NCBI RefSeq assembly: GCF_000519045.1
Contig: NZ_KI912532.1
Coordinates: 3,277,867-3,341,866, forward strand
Length of the DNA: 64,000 nt
Reading direction: 5' to 3'
From: Dechloromonas agitata is5
Lineage (GTDB): Bacteria; Pseudomonadota; Gammaproteobacteria; Burkholderiales; Rhodocyclaceae
This document shows, in pieces, positions 1 through 8,994 of this stretch. Positions within the stretch are counted from its first letter, which is position 1; the number at the start of each line of letters is the position of its first letter. Below the pieces are notes generated by a model, which was not told the origin of the DNA, searched no databases, and saw only the letters and a program-made list of their open reading frames with translations. Both the position numbers and the translations under genes were made by a program.

Positions 1-179
1 TTGAGCAGCTTGAGGCACGGGCGCTGGCGGAAGGTGCGCAGCTCGTGGATCATCGGGTTGCTGCTCGCCTGTGGCAGGCGGGCGTCGAGCACCTCGACCA
101 CGACGTCGGCCACGGCCAGCGTTTCGGCGGCCTTCTTGCGGGCCGAGGTCATGTGGCCGGGATACCATTGGATGGACAT
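1..179 (-). CDS. rbgA: Ribosome biogenesis GTPase RbgA/YlqF, N-terminal fragment
   Basis: Translating the minus strand from the ATG at 179 gives 59 residues beginning MSIQWYPGHMTSARKK and continuing with a VLDARLP stretch and SNPMI. This is the characteristic N-terminus of the circularly permuted GTPase RbgA (YlqF), which helps mature the large ribosomal subunit. The window ends just before the NKxD (G4) motif expected next, so nucleotide-binding motifs cannot be checked. The start lies 13 bp after the moaD stop, so it probably belongs to the same minus-strand transcript. The call rests on the N-terminal signature only. Confidence 0.85.
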   Translation of the reverse strand, partial: MSIQWYPGHMTSARKKAAETLAVADVVVEVLDARLPQASSNPMIHELRTFRQRPCLKLL

Positions 180-192
180 GCGTTTTCCTTGT

Positions 193-441
193 TTAGCCGC
201 CCGTGACGGGCGGGAAGAAGGCGATTTCGTCGCCATCCTGGATGGGTGCGTCGAGCTTCGCCATATCCTGATTGACGGCACAGCGCAGGTTCTTGGCGGT
301 CGCCAGGGCGTCTCTGCCCTGCCCGACCAGCCAGTCGCGCAGACCGCCGACGGTTCGGATGTCAGCCGGCAGATCGATGCTTTCGCCCGGCATGCCGAGG
401 CGTTCCTTGAGGCCAGCGAAGTAGAGAATCTTGACGCTCAT
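193..441 (-). CDS. moaD: Molybdopterin synthase small subunit MoaD
   Basis: This is an 82-residue ubiquitin-fold protein ending in PPVTGG. The C-terminal Gly-Gly is the thiocarboxylated tail that delivers sulfur to precursor Z in molybdopterin synthesis. Length and the FFPPVTGG tail are typical of MoaD. Its start overlaps the moeA stop by 4 bp (ATGA), so translation is coupled to moeA. The partner large subunit MoaE is not next to it in this window, where rbgA follows instead, so moaE must lie elsewhere. In the cell it acts in the cytoplasm with MoaE, and is recharged by MoeB. Confidence 0.95.
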   Translation of the reverse strand: MSVKILYFAGLKERLGMPGESIDLPADIRTVGGLRDWLVGQGRDALATAKNLRCAVNQDMAKLDAPIQDGDEIAFFPPVTGG

Positions 442-1646
442 GCCAGCAACTCCGCGAAAGACACAAAACGCACCGTATCGCCCGCTGCGATGCAGTTGCC
501 CGGCGGGTTAAGGATGAGGCCATCGCTCCAGCACAGCGACGTGGCGACGGCCGAGCCCTGATTGCCGTACAGCTCGATTGCCCCCACTTCGTTGATGCGG
601 CCGCGCAGGAATTCGAGGCGGGCGCCGTCCGGCTTGTTCCAGGCCGAGGCAGACGGCAGGTTCAGGATGCGCGGCGCAACCTGGGCGATACCTTGCAGGC
701 GCATGACGAAGGGGCGGACCATCATCAGGCAGGTGACAAAAGCCGCCACCGGATTGCCCGGCAGGCCGATGAACCAGGCGTTGCCATCAGCCTTGCGAAC
801 CGTGCCGAAGGCCAGCGGCTTGCCCGGCTTGATGGCGATCTTCCATAGATCGAGCGAACCTTCGGCCTCGACGGCCGGCTTGACGTGGTCTTCCTCGCCG
901 ACCGACACGCCGCCGCTGGTGATGACCAGATCGTTATCGGCGGCAGCACGGCGCAGCGCGTCGCGGGTCGCGTCGAGCGTGTCACCGATCGCGCCCAGGT
1001 CGCGCACCTCGCAGCCCATGCCTTCGAGCAGCGTACGCAGCGCGTAGCGGTTGGAGTTGTAGATGGCGCCCGGGGGCAACGGCTCGCCCGGTTGCACCAG
1101 TTCGTCGCCGGTGAAGAACATGCCGACGCGCACACGACGATAGACCGGCAGTTCAGGCAGGCCGGCCGCGGCGGCGAGGGCGATTTCCTGCGGGCGGAGC
1201 TTGACACCCGCGGGCAGGATTTCGGCGCCGGCCGCGATGTCTTCGCCGGCCCGGCGGATGTTCTCGCCCAATTTCGGGACATGATTGATCACCACGCCGC
1301 CCTCGCCATGCTCACAGCGTTCCTGCATGACCACGGCATCGGCTCCGGCGGGAATCGGCGCGCCGGTGAAGATGCGGGCGGCGCTCCCCGGCTGTAGCGT
1401 AACGCCGACCGTGCCGGCCGGGATGCGCTGGCTGACTGGCAGGCAGACACCGGCAGCGGCGACGTCGGCAGTGCGCACGGCGTAACCGTCCATCGCCGAG
1501 TTATCGAGCGGCGGAACGGAGACGCCCGATTTTTGTGCAACAGCCAGCACGCGGCCAGTGGCGGCGAGCAGCGGCACGCTGCGGATTTCCTCGACAGGCT
1601 GGGCGGCGGCCAGCAGTTTTTCCAGGGCTTGTTCGTAGGTCAGCAT
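438..1646 (-). CDS. moeA: Molybdopterin molybdenumtransferase MoeA
   Basis: This 402-residue protein inserts molybdate into adenylylated molybdopterin to form the molybdenum cofactor. Family motifs are visible: [11 protein letters not shown] near residue 100, the [14 protein letters not shown] motif of the MPT-binding domain near 245, KPGKPLAFG, and [10 protein letters not shown]. Length matches MoeA (about 400). It overlaps mobB upstream by 7 bp and moaD downstream by 4 bp, making a compact molybdenum cofactor operon mobB-moeA-moaD. Nitrate reductase-type enzymes are obvious clients, but none is encoded in this window. Confidence 0.96.
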   Translation of the reverse strand: MLTYEQALEKLLAAAQPVEEIRSVPLLAATGRVLAVAQKSGVSVPPLDNSAMDGYAVRTADVAAAGVCLPVSQRIPAGTVGVTLQPGSAARIFTGAPIPAGADAVVMQERCEHGEGGVVINHVPKLGENIRRAGEDIAAGAEILPAGVKLRPQEIALAAAAGLPELPVYRRVRVGMFFTGDELVQPGEPLPPGAIYNSNRYALRTLLEGMGCEVRDLGAIGDTLDATRDALRRAAADNDLVITSGGVSVGEEDHVKPAVEAEGSLDLWKIAIKPGKPLAFGTVRKADGNAWFIGLPGNPVAAFVTCLMMVRPFVMRLQGIAQVAPRILNLPSASAWNKPDGARLEFLRGRINEVGAIELYGNQGSAVATSLCWSDGLILNPPGNCIAAGDTVRFVSFAELLA

Positions 1647-2146
1647 GGGCGTTCCTGCAGTTGCATGGTGTGCATGACAAAATCGGCGATGGCCACGTAG
1701 TCGTTCAGCGGCAGCTGGGGGAGGTCCGTGGCGAGATCGACATCGGTGGCGATGGCGACGATGTCCGAACGCTCGGGGAAGAGCGGCGGTTTGCCGTTTT
1801 CCGGGCGATAGACTTCCAGCTTGGGCACCGGTTCCTGCTTGAAGCCCTCGATCAGCACGAGGTCGCAGGGCGACAGGTGACGCAGCAGTTCGTCGAGGGT
1901 CGGTTCCGGCTCCTCGCGCCGCTCGTGCATCAATGCCCAGCGGTCGCCGCAGGAGAGGAGCACCTCGGTGGCGCCGGCCTCGCGGTGGCGATAGGAATCC
2001 TTGCCCGGGCGGTCGATGTCAAAACCGTGGTGGGCGTGCTTGATGACCGAGACCTTGAGGCCACGGGCGGTGAGCTGGGGTATGAGTTTTTCCAGCAAGG
2101 TGGTCTTGCCGGAGCCGGAATAACCGGCGATGCCAAAAACTTTCAT
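1640..2146 (-). CDS. mobB: Molybdopterin-guanine dinucleotide biosynthesis adaptor MobB
   Basis: This 168-residue P-loop GTP-binding protein begins [21 protein letters not shown], with the Walker A motif GYSGSGKTT at residues 8-16. The later motif [18 protein letters not shown], roughly residues 115-130, is typical of MobB. MobB assists MobA in attaching GMP to molybdopterin to form the MGD cofactor of DMSO-reductase-family enzymes. It starts 9 bp after the unassigned ATP-grasp-like gene and overlaps moeA. MobA itself is absent from the window. Confidence 0.94.
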   Translation of the reverse strand: MKVFGIAGYSGSGKTTLLEKLIPQLTARGLKVSVIKHAHHGFDIDRPGKDSYRHREAGATEVLLSCGDRWALMHERREEPEPTLDELLRHLSPCDLVLIEGFKQEPVPKLEVYRPENGKPPLFPERSDIVAIATDVDLATDLPQLPLNDYVAIADFVMHTMQLQERPC

Positions 2147-2155
2147 GGCGGGATT

Positions 2156-3280
2156 TTACTCGGCAACGAACACCGGGGCGAAACCGCCGCCCGGCGTCCG
2201 GAAATTGGTAGTCTGCCCCTGGTAAAGGCGAGCGGCAACCAGCTGGATATGGCCGTTATAGACATAGCAGCGGATGTCGGCCTTCATGGTCTGCTCACCG
2301 ACGGCGTGTTCCGACGGCGGCGCGATTTCCTGCGCGATGTAGCCGCCGTGCAGGATTTCCTCGAACACGCGCTTGGTCAGCTTGTCGCCGCGATAGGCGG
2401 CGCGGCTGCCGAAACCGGCCGGCGGCTTGAAGAACCAGCGTTTGCGATCGGCCCAGAAGGTTTCCGCCTGCTCGGGCGTAACGGCGACGGTTTGCGGGAT
2501 GCCGGCGAGCAGGGTCTGCCGGGTGGCCGCATCAACGCCGAGACCATTCAAGGCAGCCGCATCGGACAACTGCATCAGGTTGCGCTTGTCGGCATAGAGG
2601 GCGTGGGCCCGCGGATTGGGGGTCAGGACGACCTTGCCCTGCTCGAAGGCCGTCCGAATGGCGGTGCTGGCCGTCGTGTCGAGGGCGAAGTCAGTCAGGC
2701 GCTTGTAGACCAGGTCGACTGGCTGGCCGGCATGGCGCAGCGCCTCGCCGTCGAAGCTCAGTTCGCTCGGGTCGCAGACGACGGCGGCGATGCCGTACTC
2801 TTCGAACAGTGCCCGGAACAGCGTGAATTCGGGCGCCAGGAACTGTTCCGCCGGGTTTTCATCGACGATGGCGATGCGCCGCAAGAGGGTATCACCCCGC
2901 TCCAGACGCCATTCCTCGCGAAACATGGCGACGAATTCATCACGGATGCGCGCCCCCTCGGCTGCCCGGCCGTGCTCGGCCAGCAGGTAGGCATTGAGCA
3001 GGCCACCGCCGGCATTGGTGTTGATTTCGATGAGCTTCGGGCCGGCGGCCGTCAGGTGGAAATCGTAGCCCATGAAGGCACCGCGCGCCGCGCACGGCAG
3101 GCGGGCGATGGCTGGCGCCTGGGCCAGGGCATGCGCCTGGTAGGCCGGCAGCGCGATGACCGATTCGATGGCGGCGACCAGGTCGGCCATCGCCTGCAGC
3201 GACGCGGCCGGAATCGTGAGGGCGGCGGCCGAGAAAAATTGCGGCTGGGTGTCGCGCAGTTGGTCGAAAGTGGTTTTCAT
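2156..3280 (-). CDS. ATP-grasp-like protein of unknown function
   Basis: This is a 374-residue soluble protein that I cannot assign to a characterised enzyme. An N-terminal segment GYDFHLTAAGPKLIEINT (about residues 70-87) followed by NAGGG resembles the metal-binding strand of ATP-grasp ligases. A C-terminal half with KRWFFKPPAGFGSRAAYRG and KADIRCYVYNG resembles nucleotide-binding strands. The order, with the acidic IEIN motif ahead of the FKP segment, suggests a circularly permuted ATP-grasp of the glutathionylspermidine-synthetase kind, but this is inference. It sits 4 bp after dinG and 9 bp before mobB, so it is co-transcribed with helicase and cofactor genes without an obvious shared role. 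Confidence 0.6.
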   Translation of the reverse strand: MKTTFDQLRDTQPQFFSAAALTIPAASLQAMADLVAAIESVIALPAYQAHALAQAPAIARLPCAARGAFMGYDFHLTAAGPKLIEINTNAGGGLLNAYLLAEHGRAAEGARIRDEFVAMFREEWRLERGDTLLRRIAIVDENPAEQFLAPEFTLFRALFEEYGIAAVVCDPSELSFDGEALRHAGQPVDLVYKRLTDFALDTTASTAIRTAFEQGKVVLTPNPRAHALYADKRNLMQLSDAAALNGLGVDAATRQTLLAGIPQTVAVTPEQAETFWADRKRWFFKPPAGFGSRAAYRGDKLTKRVFEEILHGGYIAQEIAPPSEHAVGEQTMKADIRCYVYNGHIQLVAARLYQGQTTNFRTPGGGFAPVFVAE

Positions 3281-3284
3281 GGCC

Positions 3285-5210
3285 TCAGCGTTTGGCGAAG
3301 AAATCGAGCACGACCTGCAATTCGCGGGTGCGCTTCATCGGCGGCAGGCTTTGCCAGATCTTGCGGCCGTAGGGCTTGGAAATCAGTCGCGGGTCGCAGA
3401 TCATCAGCACACCCTTGTCGTTCTCGTCGCGGATCAGACGGCCGGCCCCCTGCTTGACGTTGATGACGGAGCGCGGCAACTGGTACTCGATGAAGGCGTT
3501 GCGGCCCTCACGTTTCATCTGCTCGATACGGGCCGACAAGACCGGATCGTCGGGCGGCGCGAAGGGGATCTTGTCGATGACGACCAGCGACAAGGCTTCG
3601 CCGCGCACGTCAACGCCTTCCCAGAAGCTCTGGCTGCCGACCAGGATGGACGCGCCGTGGTTGCGGAAGCGTTGCAGCAGGTCGTTCTTGCTGCCCTCAC
3701 CCTGCACCAGTAACGGGATATCCAGGCCTTCGTCCTCGATCTTCGCTTTCAGGAGTTCGTGCGTGCGGCGCATGGCGCGCAGGCTGGTGCACAGGAAGAA
3801 AGCGCCGCCCTTGGCCGCCTTGACGGCCGGCCAGGCAGCTTCAACCACCGTGTCGGTGTAATTCCAGGCATTCGGGTCGGGCATGCCGAGCGGCGCGTAG
3901 AGAACGGCCTGCTCGCCGTAGTCGAAGGGGCTGTGCCAGCAGGCGGAATCGGGGTCGCCGAGGCCGAGTTCGGCGCAGTAATGGTGGAACTTGCCCTGCA
4001 CGGCGAGCGTCGCCGAGGTGAAGATCCAGGCCCGCGGATGGCCGCCCATCTGCTTGCGGAAAATGTCGGCAACCTTGAGCGGCGTCGAGTTCAACTGCAG
4101 CGACTGGGTAAAGGCCTCGCCCCAGCGTACGTAGCCGAGATCGGCCAGGTTCTGCCATTGGGCGAACGCCTGCTGCAGTTCGAGGGCACGCTGCCAGCAC
4201 TTCTCGATGCCCTCGGCGCGCTGGGCCTGAGTTTCGAGGATGGCGGCGAATTTGGCGACTTCCTCCTCAAGCGTTTTCAGGGCCGGGACGAATTCCGGCC
4301 GCTCCTGCAACTGCTCGTAGGAGAAACGCCCGGCATCGACACCCACCGACAGGCGCAGGTCGCGCGCCGCCTTTTCCATGGCCTTGGCGCCGCTCTGGAT
4401 ATCGAGGCAGTCGCGGGCGCTGGTCAGGCCCTCCGCCTTGGCGTCGCGCGCCAGATCGACCACCTGCGCCGTCGACACGCTGTCGCCGAAGAACAGGGTG
4501 GCCACTTCCGGCAACTGGTGGGCCTCGTCGAAGATCACCGTGTTGCAGGCCGGGAGCAGCTCGGCCATGCCCTCGTCGCGCAGCATCACGTCGGCGAAGA
4601 ACAAGTGGTGATTGACCACGACCAGATCGGCCGCCATCGCCTCCTTGCGGGCCTGCATGACGAAACATTCCTTGTAGTCCGGGCAGTCCTGGCCCAGGCA
4701 GTTGTCGCGCGTCGAGGTCACGCTGTTCCAGACCGGGGAATTTTCGTTCACCTCAAGGCACTCGGCCTTGTCACCGGTCTGCGTGGTCTTGGCGAAGACC
4801 GAGATGCGACGGGCATCGGCGGCATCTTCCTTGGTCAGGAAACGGCCGTCGGCCAGCGAGCGCTGCAGGTGGTAGGGGCAGACGTAATTGGCGCGCCCCT
4901 TGAGCAGCGCGATCTTGACCGGCGCCTTCAGGATGTCGCGCACCATCGGCAGGTCCTTGTTGAACAGCTGATCCTGCAGGGTCTTGGTGCCGGTGGAGAC
5001 GATCACCTTGCCGTTCGACTGCAGCGCCGGCACCAGGTAGGCGAAAGTCTTGCCCGTACCGGTCCCCGCCTCGGCGATGAATACCGAATTGTTCTGGATG
5101 GCGGCGGCGATGCGCTCGGCCATCTCGACCTGCTGCTGGCGCACGCGATAGCCGCCAATGGCACGCGCCAATGGCCCGTCGGGCGAGAAGATTTCGGGGA
5201 GTGAAGGCAA
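3285..5210 (-). CDS. dinG: ATP-dependent DNA helicase, DinG/YoaA family
   Basis: This 641-residue superfamily 2 (XPD-like) helicase has Walker A GTGTGKT at residues 50-56, DEAH at 228-231, and the C-terminal helicase motifs SQSFWEGVDVRGEAL and GAGRLIRDENDKG. Four cysteines at about 111, 171, 176 and 182 lie between motifs I and II, where XPD/DinG enzymes hold a [4Fe-4S] cluster. Such helicases unwind 5' overhang duplexes, D-loops and R-loops during repair. YoaA and DinG are hard to separate from sequence alone. The start is a TTG at 5210 without a clear Shine-Dalgarno; the family N-terminus LPEIFSPDGPLARAI supports it. It is the first gene of a run to rbgA. Confidence 0.92.
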   Translation of the reverse strand: MPSLPEIFSPDGPLARAIGGYRVRQQQVEMAERIAAAIQNNSVFIAEAGTGTGKTFAYLVPALQSNGKVIVSTGTKTLQDQLFNKDLPMVRDILKAPVKIALLKGRANYVCPYHLQRSLADGRFLTKEDAADARRISVFAKTTQTGDKAECLEVNENSPVWNSVTSTRDNCLGQDCPDYKECFVMQARKEAMAADLVVVNHHLFFADVMLRDEGMAELLPACNTVIFDEAHQLPEVATLFFGDSVSTAQVVDLARDAKAEGLTSARDCLDIQSGAKAMEKAARDLRLSVGVDAGRFSYEQLQERPEFVPALKTLEEEVAKFAAILETQAQRAEGIEKCWQRALELQQAFAQWQNLADLGYVRWGEAFTQSLQLNSTPLKVADIFRKQMGGHPRAWIFTSATLAVQGKFHHYCAELGLGDPDSACWHSPFDYGEQAVLYAPLGMPDPNAWNYTDTVVEAAWPAVKAAKGGAFFLCTSLRAMRRTHELLKAKIEDEGLDIPLLVQGEGSKNDLLQRFRNHGASILVGSQSFWEGVDVRGEALSLVVIDKIPFAPPDDPVLSARIEQMKREGRNAFIEYQLPRSVINVKQGAGRLIRDENDKGVLMICDPRLISKPYGRKIWQSLPPMKRTRELQVVLDFFAKR

Positions 5211-5418
5211 GGGGAAGCGATCCGGAAAACCGGGGCGAATCTTAACAGATCGCTACCCGCGCTTGCTTCCGGCTGCGCTGTTGCGCCCCGGGCACAGACC
5301 CATTGGTGAATTTTGCTGCTGCGCAACAATTTCACATTCCGGCTGCATCCCGCTGTGCTAGAGTGGGTCAAAACAAGAGGTGGAGACGACATGCCGGCCA
5401 ACGGTAGAGGACGAAACC
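5211..5418. other. Divergent intergenic region between dinG and frdC
   Basis: This stretch of about 200 bp must hold the promoters of both the dinG operon and frdCAB. I see no match to a canonical FNR site (TTGAT-N4-ATCAA), although frd operons are commonly controlled by oxygen. A short inverted repeat TTGC-N6-GCAA lies near 5313-5326. A possible extended -10-like TGTGCTAGAGT lies near 5354-5364, without a convincing -35. The ribosome-binding site of frdC (GAGG at 5407-5410) is at its end. Confidence 0.4.
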
Positions 5419-6255
5419 ATGACCCCCCTGAACCCATCCCCCGAGCGCCATGATTTGCTGGCTGCCAGCACGGCCGAGACAACGCCCCTGGCTGTCGCCT
5501 CCGTCGCATCACGGGCAAAACCCGGCAAGAGCCGCTGGCCGGCCCGTCTCGATCTGTTGCAAAGCCTCTCCGGCCTGCTGCTCGCCCTGTTCCTGATGGC
5601 CCACATGGCCTTCGTGTCGTCCATCCTGATCAGCCACGACGCTTTCTACACCGTCGCCCGCTTCTTCGAAGGCGCCTACTTCCTCGGCAAGCCCTACCCG
5701 ATCCTGGTTTCCGGCGTCGTCGCCGGCGTCCTGGCCCTGTTCGTCGGCCACGCCTGGCTGGCGCTGCGCAAATTCCCGGCCGGCTTCCGCCAGTACCGTG
5801 CCTTCGTGGCACACAAGAACCGCCTGCGCCACGGCGACACCTCGATGTGGTGGCTGCAGGTGTGGACGGGCTTTGCGCTGTTCTTCATGGCCACCATCCA
5901 CCTCTACCAGATGCTGATGAACCCGTCGCTGATCGGCCCCTACGAGTCGGCCGACCGGGTGTGGACCGGCAACCTGTGGCCGCTCTACCTGTTGCTGCTG
6001 TTCGCCGCCGAGCTGCACGCCAGCATCGGTCTCTACCGCCTGGCGCTGAAATGGGGCTGGTTCGATGCCAGCGATCCGAACCGCAGCCGACGCCGGCTGC
6101 GTTGGGTCAAGCACGGCCTGAGCGCCTTCTTCATTACCCTCGGCCTGGTGACGCTCGGCGCCTACATCGACCTCGGCCGGGCCCATGCCGAGCATGCCGG
6201 CGAGCGTTACGTGCCGGCCAGCCAGAGCGCCCCGGCCGCCAGCGGAAGGCACTGA
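5419..6255 (+). CDS. frdC: Fumarate reductase diheme cytochrome b subunit FrdC (Wolinella type)
   Basis: This 278-residue membrane anchor of quinol:fumarate reductase has five hydrophobic helices. Axial heme ligands are H62, H111, H161 and H200. Each equals the Wolinella succinogenes FrdC ligand (44, 93, 143, 182) plus 18. The two functional glutamates of that enzyme, E66 (quinol site) and E180 (proton E-pathway), align with E84 and E198 at the same offset. The start was placed at ATG 5419, with GAGG 8 bp upstream, rather than at an in-frame GTG at 5380. The N-terminal 40 residues extend beyond the Wolinella protein. It is followed by frdA after 1 bp. Confidence 0.93.
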   Translation: MTPLNPSPERHDLLAASTAETTPLAVASVASRAKPGKSRWPARLDLLQSLSGLLLALFLMAHMAFVSSILISHDAFYTVARFFEGAYFLGKPYPILVSGVVAGVLALFVGHAWLALRKFPAGFRQYRAFVAHKNRLRHGDTSMWWLQVWTGFALFFMATIHLYQMLMNPSLIGPYESADRVWTGNLWPLYLLLLFAAELHASIGLYRLALKWGWFDASDPNRSRRRLRWVKHGLSAFFITLGLVTLGAYIDLGRAHAEHAGERYVPASQSAPAASGRH

Positions 6256-6256
6256 C

Positions 6257-8236
6257 ATGGAAACCATCCACACCGATGTCCTGGTCATCGGCGGTGGCCT
6301 GGCCGGTTTGCGGGCCGGGCTGGCGGCCCGCAAGCGCGGCCAACAGGTCATCATCCTCAGCCTGGTGCCGCCCAAGCGCTCGCATTCCGCCGCCGCGCAA
6401 GGCGGCATGCAGGCCAGCCTGGGCAATGCGGCACGCGGCGGCGGCGACAACGAGGATGTGCATTTCGAGGACACCGTGCGCGGCAGCGACTGGGGCAACG
6501 ACCAGGAAGTCGCCCGCATGTTCGTGCATACCGCACCGAAAGCAGTACGCGAACTGGCCGCCTGGGGCGTGCCGTGGAACCGCGTGCAGCAAGGGCCGCA
6601 TGCGGTGGTGATGGACGGCCAGCGCGTCACGCTGACTGAAAGCGCCGCAGCGCATGGCCTGATCACCGCCCGCGATTTCGGCGGCACCAAGAAATGGCGG
6701 ACCTGCTACGTCTCGGACGGCACCGGCCACGCCATGCTCTACGCCGTCAGCGACCAGACCATCGCCGCCGGCATCCCGGTGCATGAGCGCATGGAAGCGG
6801 TGGCGCTGATCCACGACGGCGGGCGCTGCTATGGCGCCATCGTCCGCAACCTGATCGACGGCCGCCTGCTGGCCTATGTCGCCCGTGCCACCTGCATCGC
6901 CACCGGCGGTTTCGGACGCATCTACCAATCGACCACCAATGCGGTGATCAACGAGGGCATCGGCGCCGCCATCGCGCTGGAAACCGGCGTCGTGCCGCTC
7001 GGCAACATGGAGGCGGTGCAGTTCCACCCGACGGCCATCTTCCCGGCCGGCATCCTGGTCACTGAAGGTTGTCGCGGCGATGGCGGCCTGCTGCGCGATG
7101 TGGACGGCCACCGCTTCATGCCGGACTACGAGCCGGAGAAGAAGGAACTCGCCTCACGCGACGTCGTGTCGCGGCGCATGGAGGCCCACATCCGCAGTGG
7201 CAAGGGCGTCGCCTCGCGCTACGGCCCGCACCTGTGGCTGGACATCACCCTGCTCGGCGCCGCGCATATCGAACACAAGCTGCGCGAGGTGAAGGAAATC
7301 TGCCACTACTTCCTCGGCATCGACCCGGCCAGGCAGTGGATACCGGTGCGCCCGGCCCAGCATTACTCGATGGGCGGCATCCGTACCGACGCCCACGGCC
7401 AGGCCTACGGCCTGCGCGGCCTGTTCGCCTGCGGCGAGGCGGCGTGCTGGGATCTGCACGGCTTCAACCGACTGGGCGGCAACTCGGTGGCTGAAACCGT
7501 GGTCGCCGGCATGATCGTCGGCGAGGCCATCGCCGATTTCTGCGCTTCGCCGGACGGCGACATGCAGGTATCGACCGCCCTGGTGCGCGAAACCTGGGCA
7601 AAAGCCAGCGCCGAATTTTCCGCCATCGCCGACAACCGTTCGAGCGAGGACGCCAACCAGTTGCTGCGGCGCATGCAAACCCTGATGAGCGAACAGGTCG
7701 GCATCGTGCGCCAGGGGGACCAACTGGCCGCCGCCGTCGCCGAACTGGAACAGTTGATCCAGCGCTGCCGGCAGGTTGGCCTGCGCACCACGCGGGCAGG
7801 TGCCAATCCGGAACTGACCACTGCCTGGCGCCTGCAGCGCATGCTCAAGCTGGCGCAATGCGTGGCCTACGGCGCACTGCAACGGACCGAAAGCCGCGGG
7901 GCCCATTTCCGCGAGGATTACCCGCGGCGCAACGACGCCGAGTGGCTGAAGCGCACGCTGGCCACTTGGCCGGATGGCGAGCCGACCCGCCCCCGCCTCG
8001 ACTACGAGGCACTCGACGTGGCGCGTATGGAATTGCCGCCCGGCTGGCGCGGCTATGGCGCGCGCGACGCCATCGAGCACCCGGCCACCGCCCTCCGCCA
8101 GGCCGAAATCGAGGCCATCCGCGCCAGCCTGGGCAACGCCGACCGCCATGCCGTGCAGCAGGCACTGATGCCCTACCGCCATTTGCTGCCCCCGCACCTG
8201 CGCGGCCTCAATGCCCGCATCGGAGAAGAAAGATGA
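6257..8236 (+). CDS. frdA: Fumarate reductase flavoprotein subunit FrdA
   Basis: This 659-residue flavoprotein catalyses fumarate reduction, or succinate oxidation in reverse. The dinucleotide-binding motif [13 protein letters not shown] is at residues 12-24. The covalent FAD histidine lies in [10 protein letters not shown] at H43, the same number as in the Wolinella enzyme. Active-site segments include HPTAI and [11 protein letters not shown]. The ATG at 6257 is preceded by GGAAGG with 7-bp spacing and begins 1 bp after the frdC stop. The gene overlaps frdB by 4 bp (ATGA). It is soluble, bound to the membrane through FrdB and FrdC. Gene order C-A-B is that of epsilonproteobacterial operons. 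Confidence 0.96.
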   Translation: METIHTDVLVIGGGLAGLRAGLAARKRGQQVIILSLVPPKRSHSAAAQGGMQASLGNAARGGGDNEDVHFEDTVRGSDWGNDQEVARMFVHTAPKAVRELAAWGVPWNRVQQGPHAVVMDGQRVTLTESAAAHGLITARDFGGTKKWRTCYVSDGTGHAMLYAVSDQTIAAGIPVHERMEAVALIHDGGRCYGAIVRNLIDGRLLAYVARATCIATGGFGRIYQSTTNAVINEGIGAAIALETGVVPLGNMEAVQFHPTAIFPAGILVTEGCRGDGGLLRDVDGHRFMPDYEPEKKELASRDVVSRRMEAHIRSGKGVASRYGPHLWLDITLLGAAHIEHKLREVKEICHYFLGIDPARQWIPVRPAQHYSMGGIRTDAHGQAYGLRGLFACGEAACWDLHGFNRLGGNSVAETVVAGMIVGEAIADFCASPDGDMQVSTALVRETWAKASAEFSAIADNRSSEDANQLLRRMQTLMSEQVGIVRQGDQLAAAVAELEQLIQRCRQVGLRTTRAGANPELTTAWRLQRMLKLAQCVAYGALQRTESRGAHFREDYPRRNDAEWLKRTLATWPDGEPTRPRLDYEALDVARMELPPGWRGYGARDAIEHPATALRQAEIEAIRASLGNADRHAVQQALMPYRHLLPPHLRGLNARIGEER

Positions 8237-8991
8237 TTCCCCTGCTCCGTCGCCGGCCGACTGCCGGCCAGCCCCGCCGCCTGACCCTCAGCATCCTGCG
8301 CTGCAACCCGGCCGACCCGGCCAGCGTGCCGCACCTACAGGACTACGAACTCGACGAGGCGGACGGCATGACGCTGTTCATCGCCCTCAACGACATCCGG
8401 GCACACCAGGACGGCTCGCTGCAGTTCGACTTCGTCTGCCGTGCCGGCATCTGCGGCAGTTGCGCCATGCTGATCAACGGCCGCCCCGGGCTGGCCTGCC
8501 GCACGCTGACCCGCGACCTCGGCGACCACATCACCCTGGCTCCGCTGCCCTATTTCGAGTTGATCGGCGACCTGTCGGTGAATACCGGGAAATGGATGCG
8601 CGGCACCAGCGAGCGGCTGCAAACCTGGATCCACAGCACTACGCCGGTCGATCTCGATGCCCTGGAAGCCCGCATGGAGCCGGCCGAGGCCGAGGCCATC
8701 TACGAACTCGACCGCTGCATCGAATGCGGCTGCTGTATCGCCGGCTGCGGCACGGCGCAGATGCGCGAAGGCTTCGTCGGCGCCGTCGGCCTCAACAAGA
8801 TCGCCCGCTTCCGGCTCGACCCGCGCGACCAGCGCAGCGATGCCGATTTCTACGAACTGATCGGCGACGACGACGGCGTGTTCGGCTGCATGTCACTGCT
8901 CGGCTGCCACGACCTGTGCCCCAAGCAACTGCCGCTGCAGACGCAGATCGCCTTCCTGCGCCGCAAGATGGCCGCCCTCGGCCTGCGCTAA
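8233..8991 (+). CDS. frdB: Fumarate reductase iron-sulfur subunit FrdB
   Basis: This 252-residue protein carries electrons from the FrdC hemes to the FrdA flavin. Ligands for the [2Fe-2S] cluster are C69, C74, C77 and C89. Those for the [4Fe-4S] cluster are C162, C165, C168 and C229. Those for the [3Fe-4S] cluster are C172, C219 and C225. Their spacing matches the Wolinella FrdB cysteines throughout. The start at 8233 overlaps the frdA stop, indicating coupling. The N-terminus carries a short basic extension ([13 protein letters not shown]) before the ferredoxin domain. It converges on the malonyl-CoA decarboxylase gene with only 3 bp between stops, so no private terminator is visible. Confidence 0.96.
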   Translation: MIPLLRRRPTAGQPRRLTLSILRCNPADPASVPHLQDYELDEADGMTLFIALNDIRAHQDGSLQFDFVCRAGICGSCAMLINGRPGLACRTLTRDLGDHITLAPLPYFELIGDLSVNTGKWMRGTSERLQTWIHSTTPVDLDALEARMEPAEAEAIYELDRCIECGCCIAGCGTAQMREGFVGAVGLNKIARFRLDPRDQRSDADFYELIGDDDGVFGCMSLLGCHDLCPKQLPLQTQIAFLRRKMAALGLR

Positions 8992-8994
8992 ACG

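Noticed and set aside
1535-3457. Long plus-strand open frame (640 codons) opposite mobB and the ATP-grasp-like gene
   Set aside because: It is the antisense frame of well-supported minus-strand genes in GC-rich DNA, with low-complexity composition and no family motif.
5211-5418. Possible FNR or ArcA site before frdC
   Set aside because: No TTGAT-N4-ATCAA match was found; the TTGC-N6-GCAA repeat differs in sequence and spacing, so oxygen control was not claimed.
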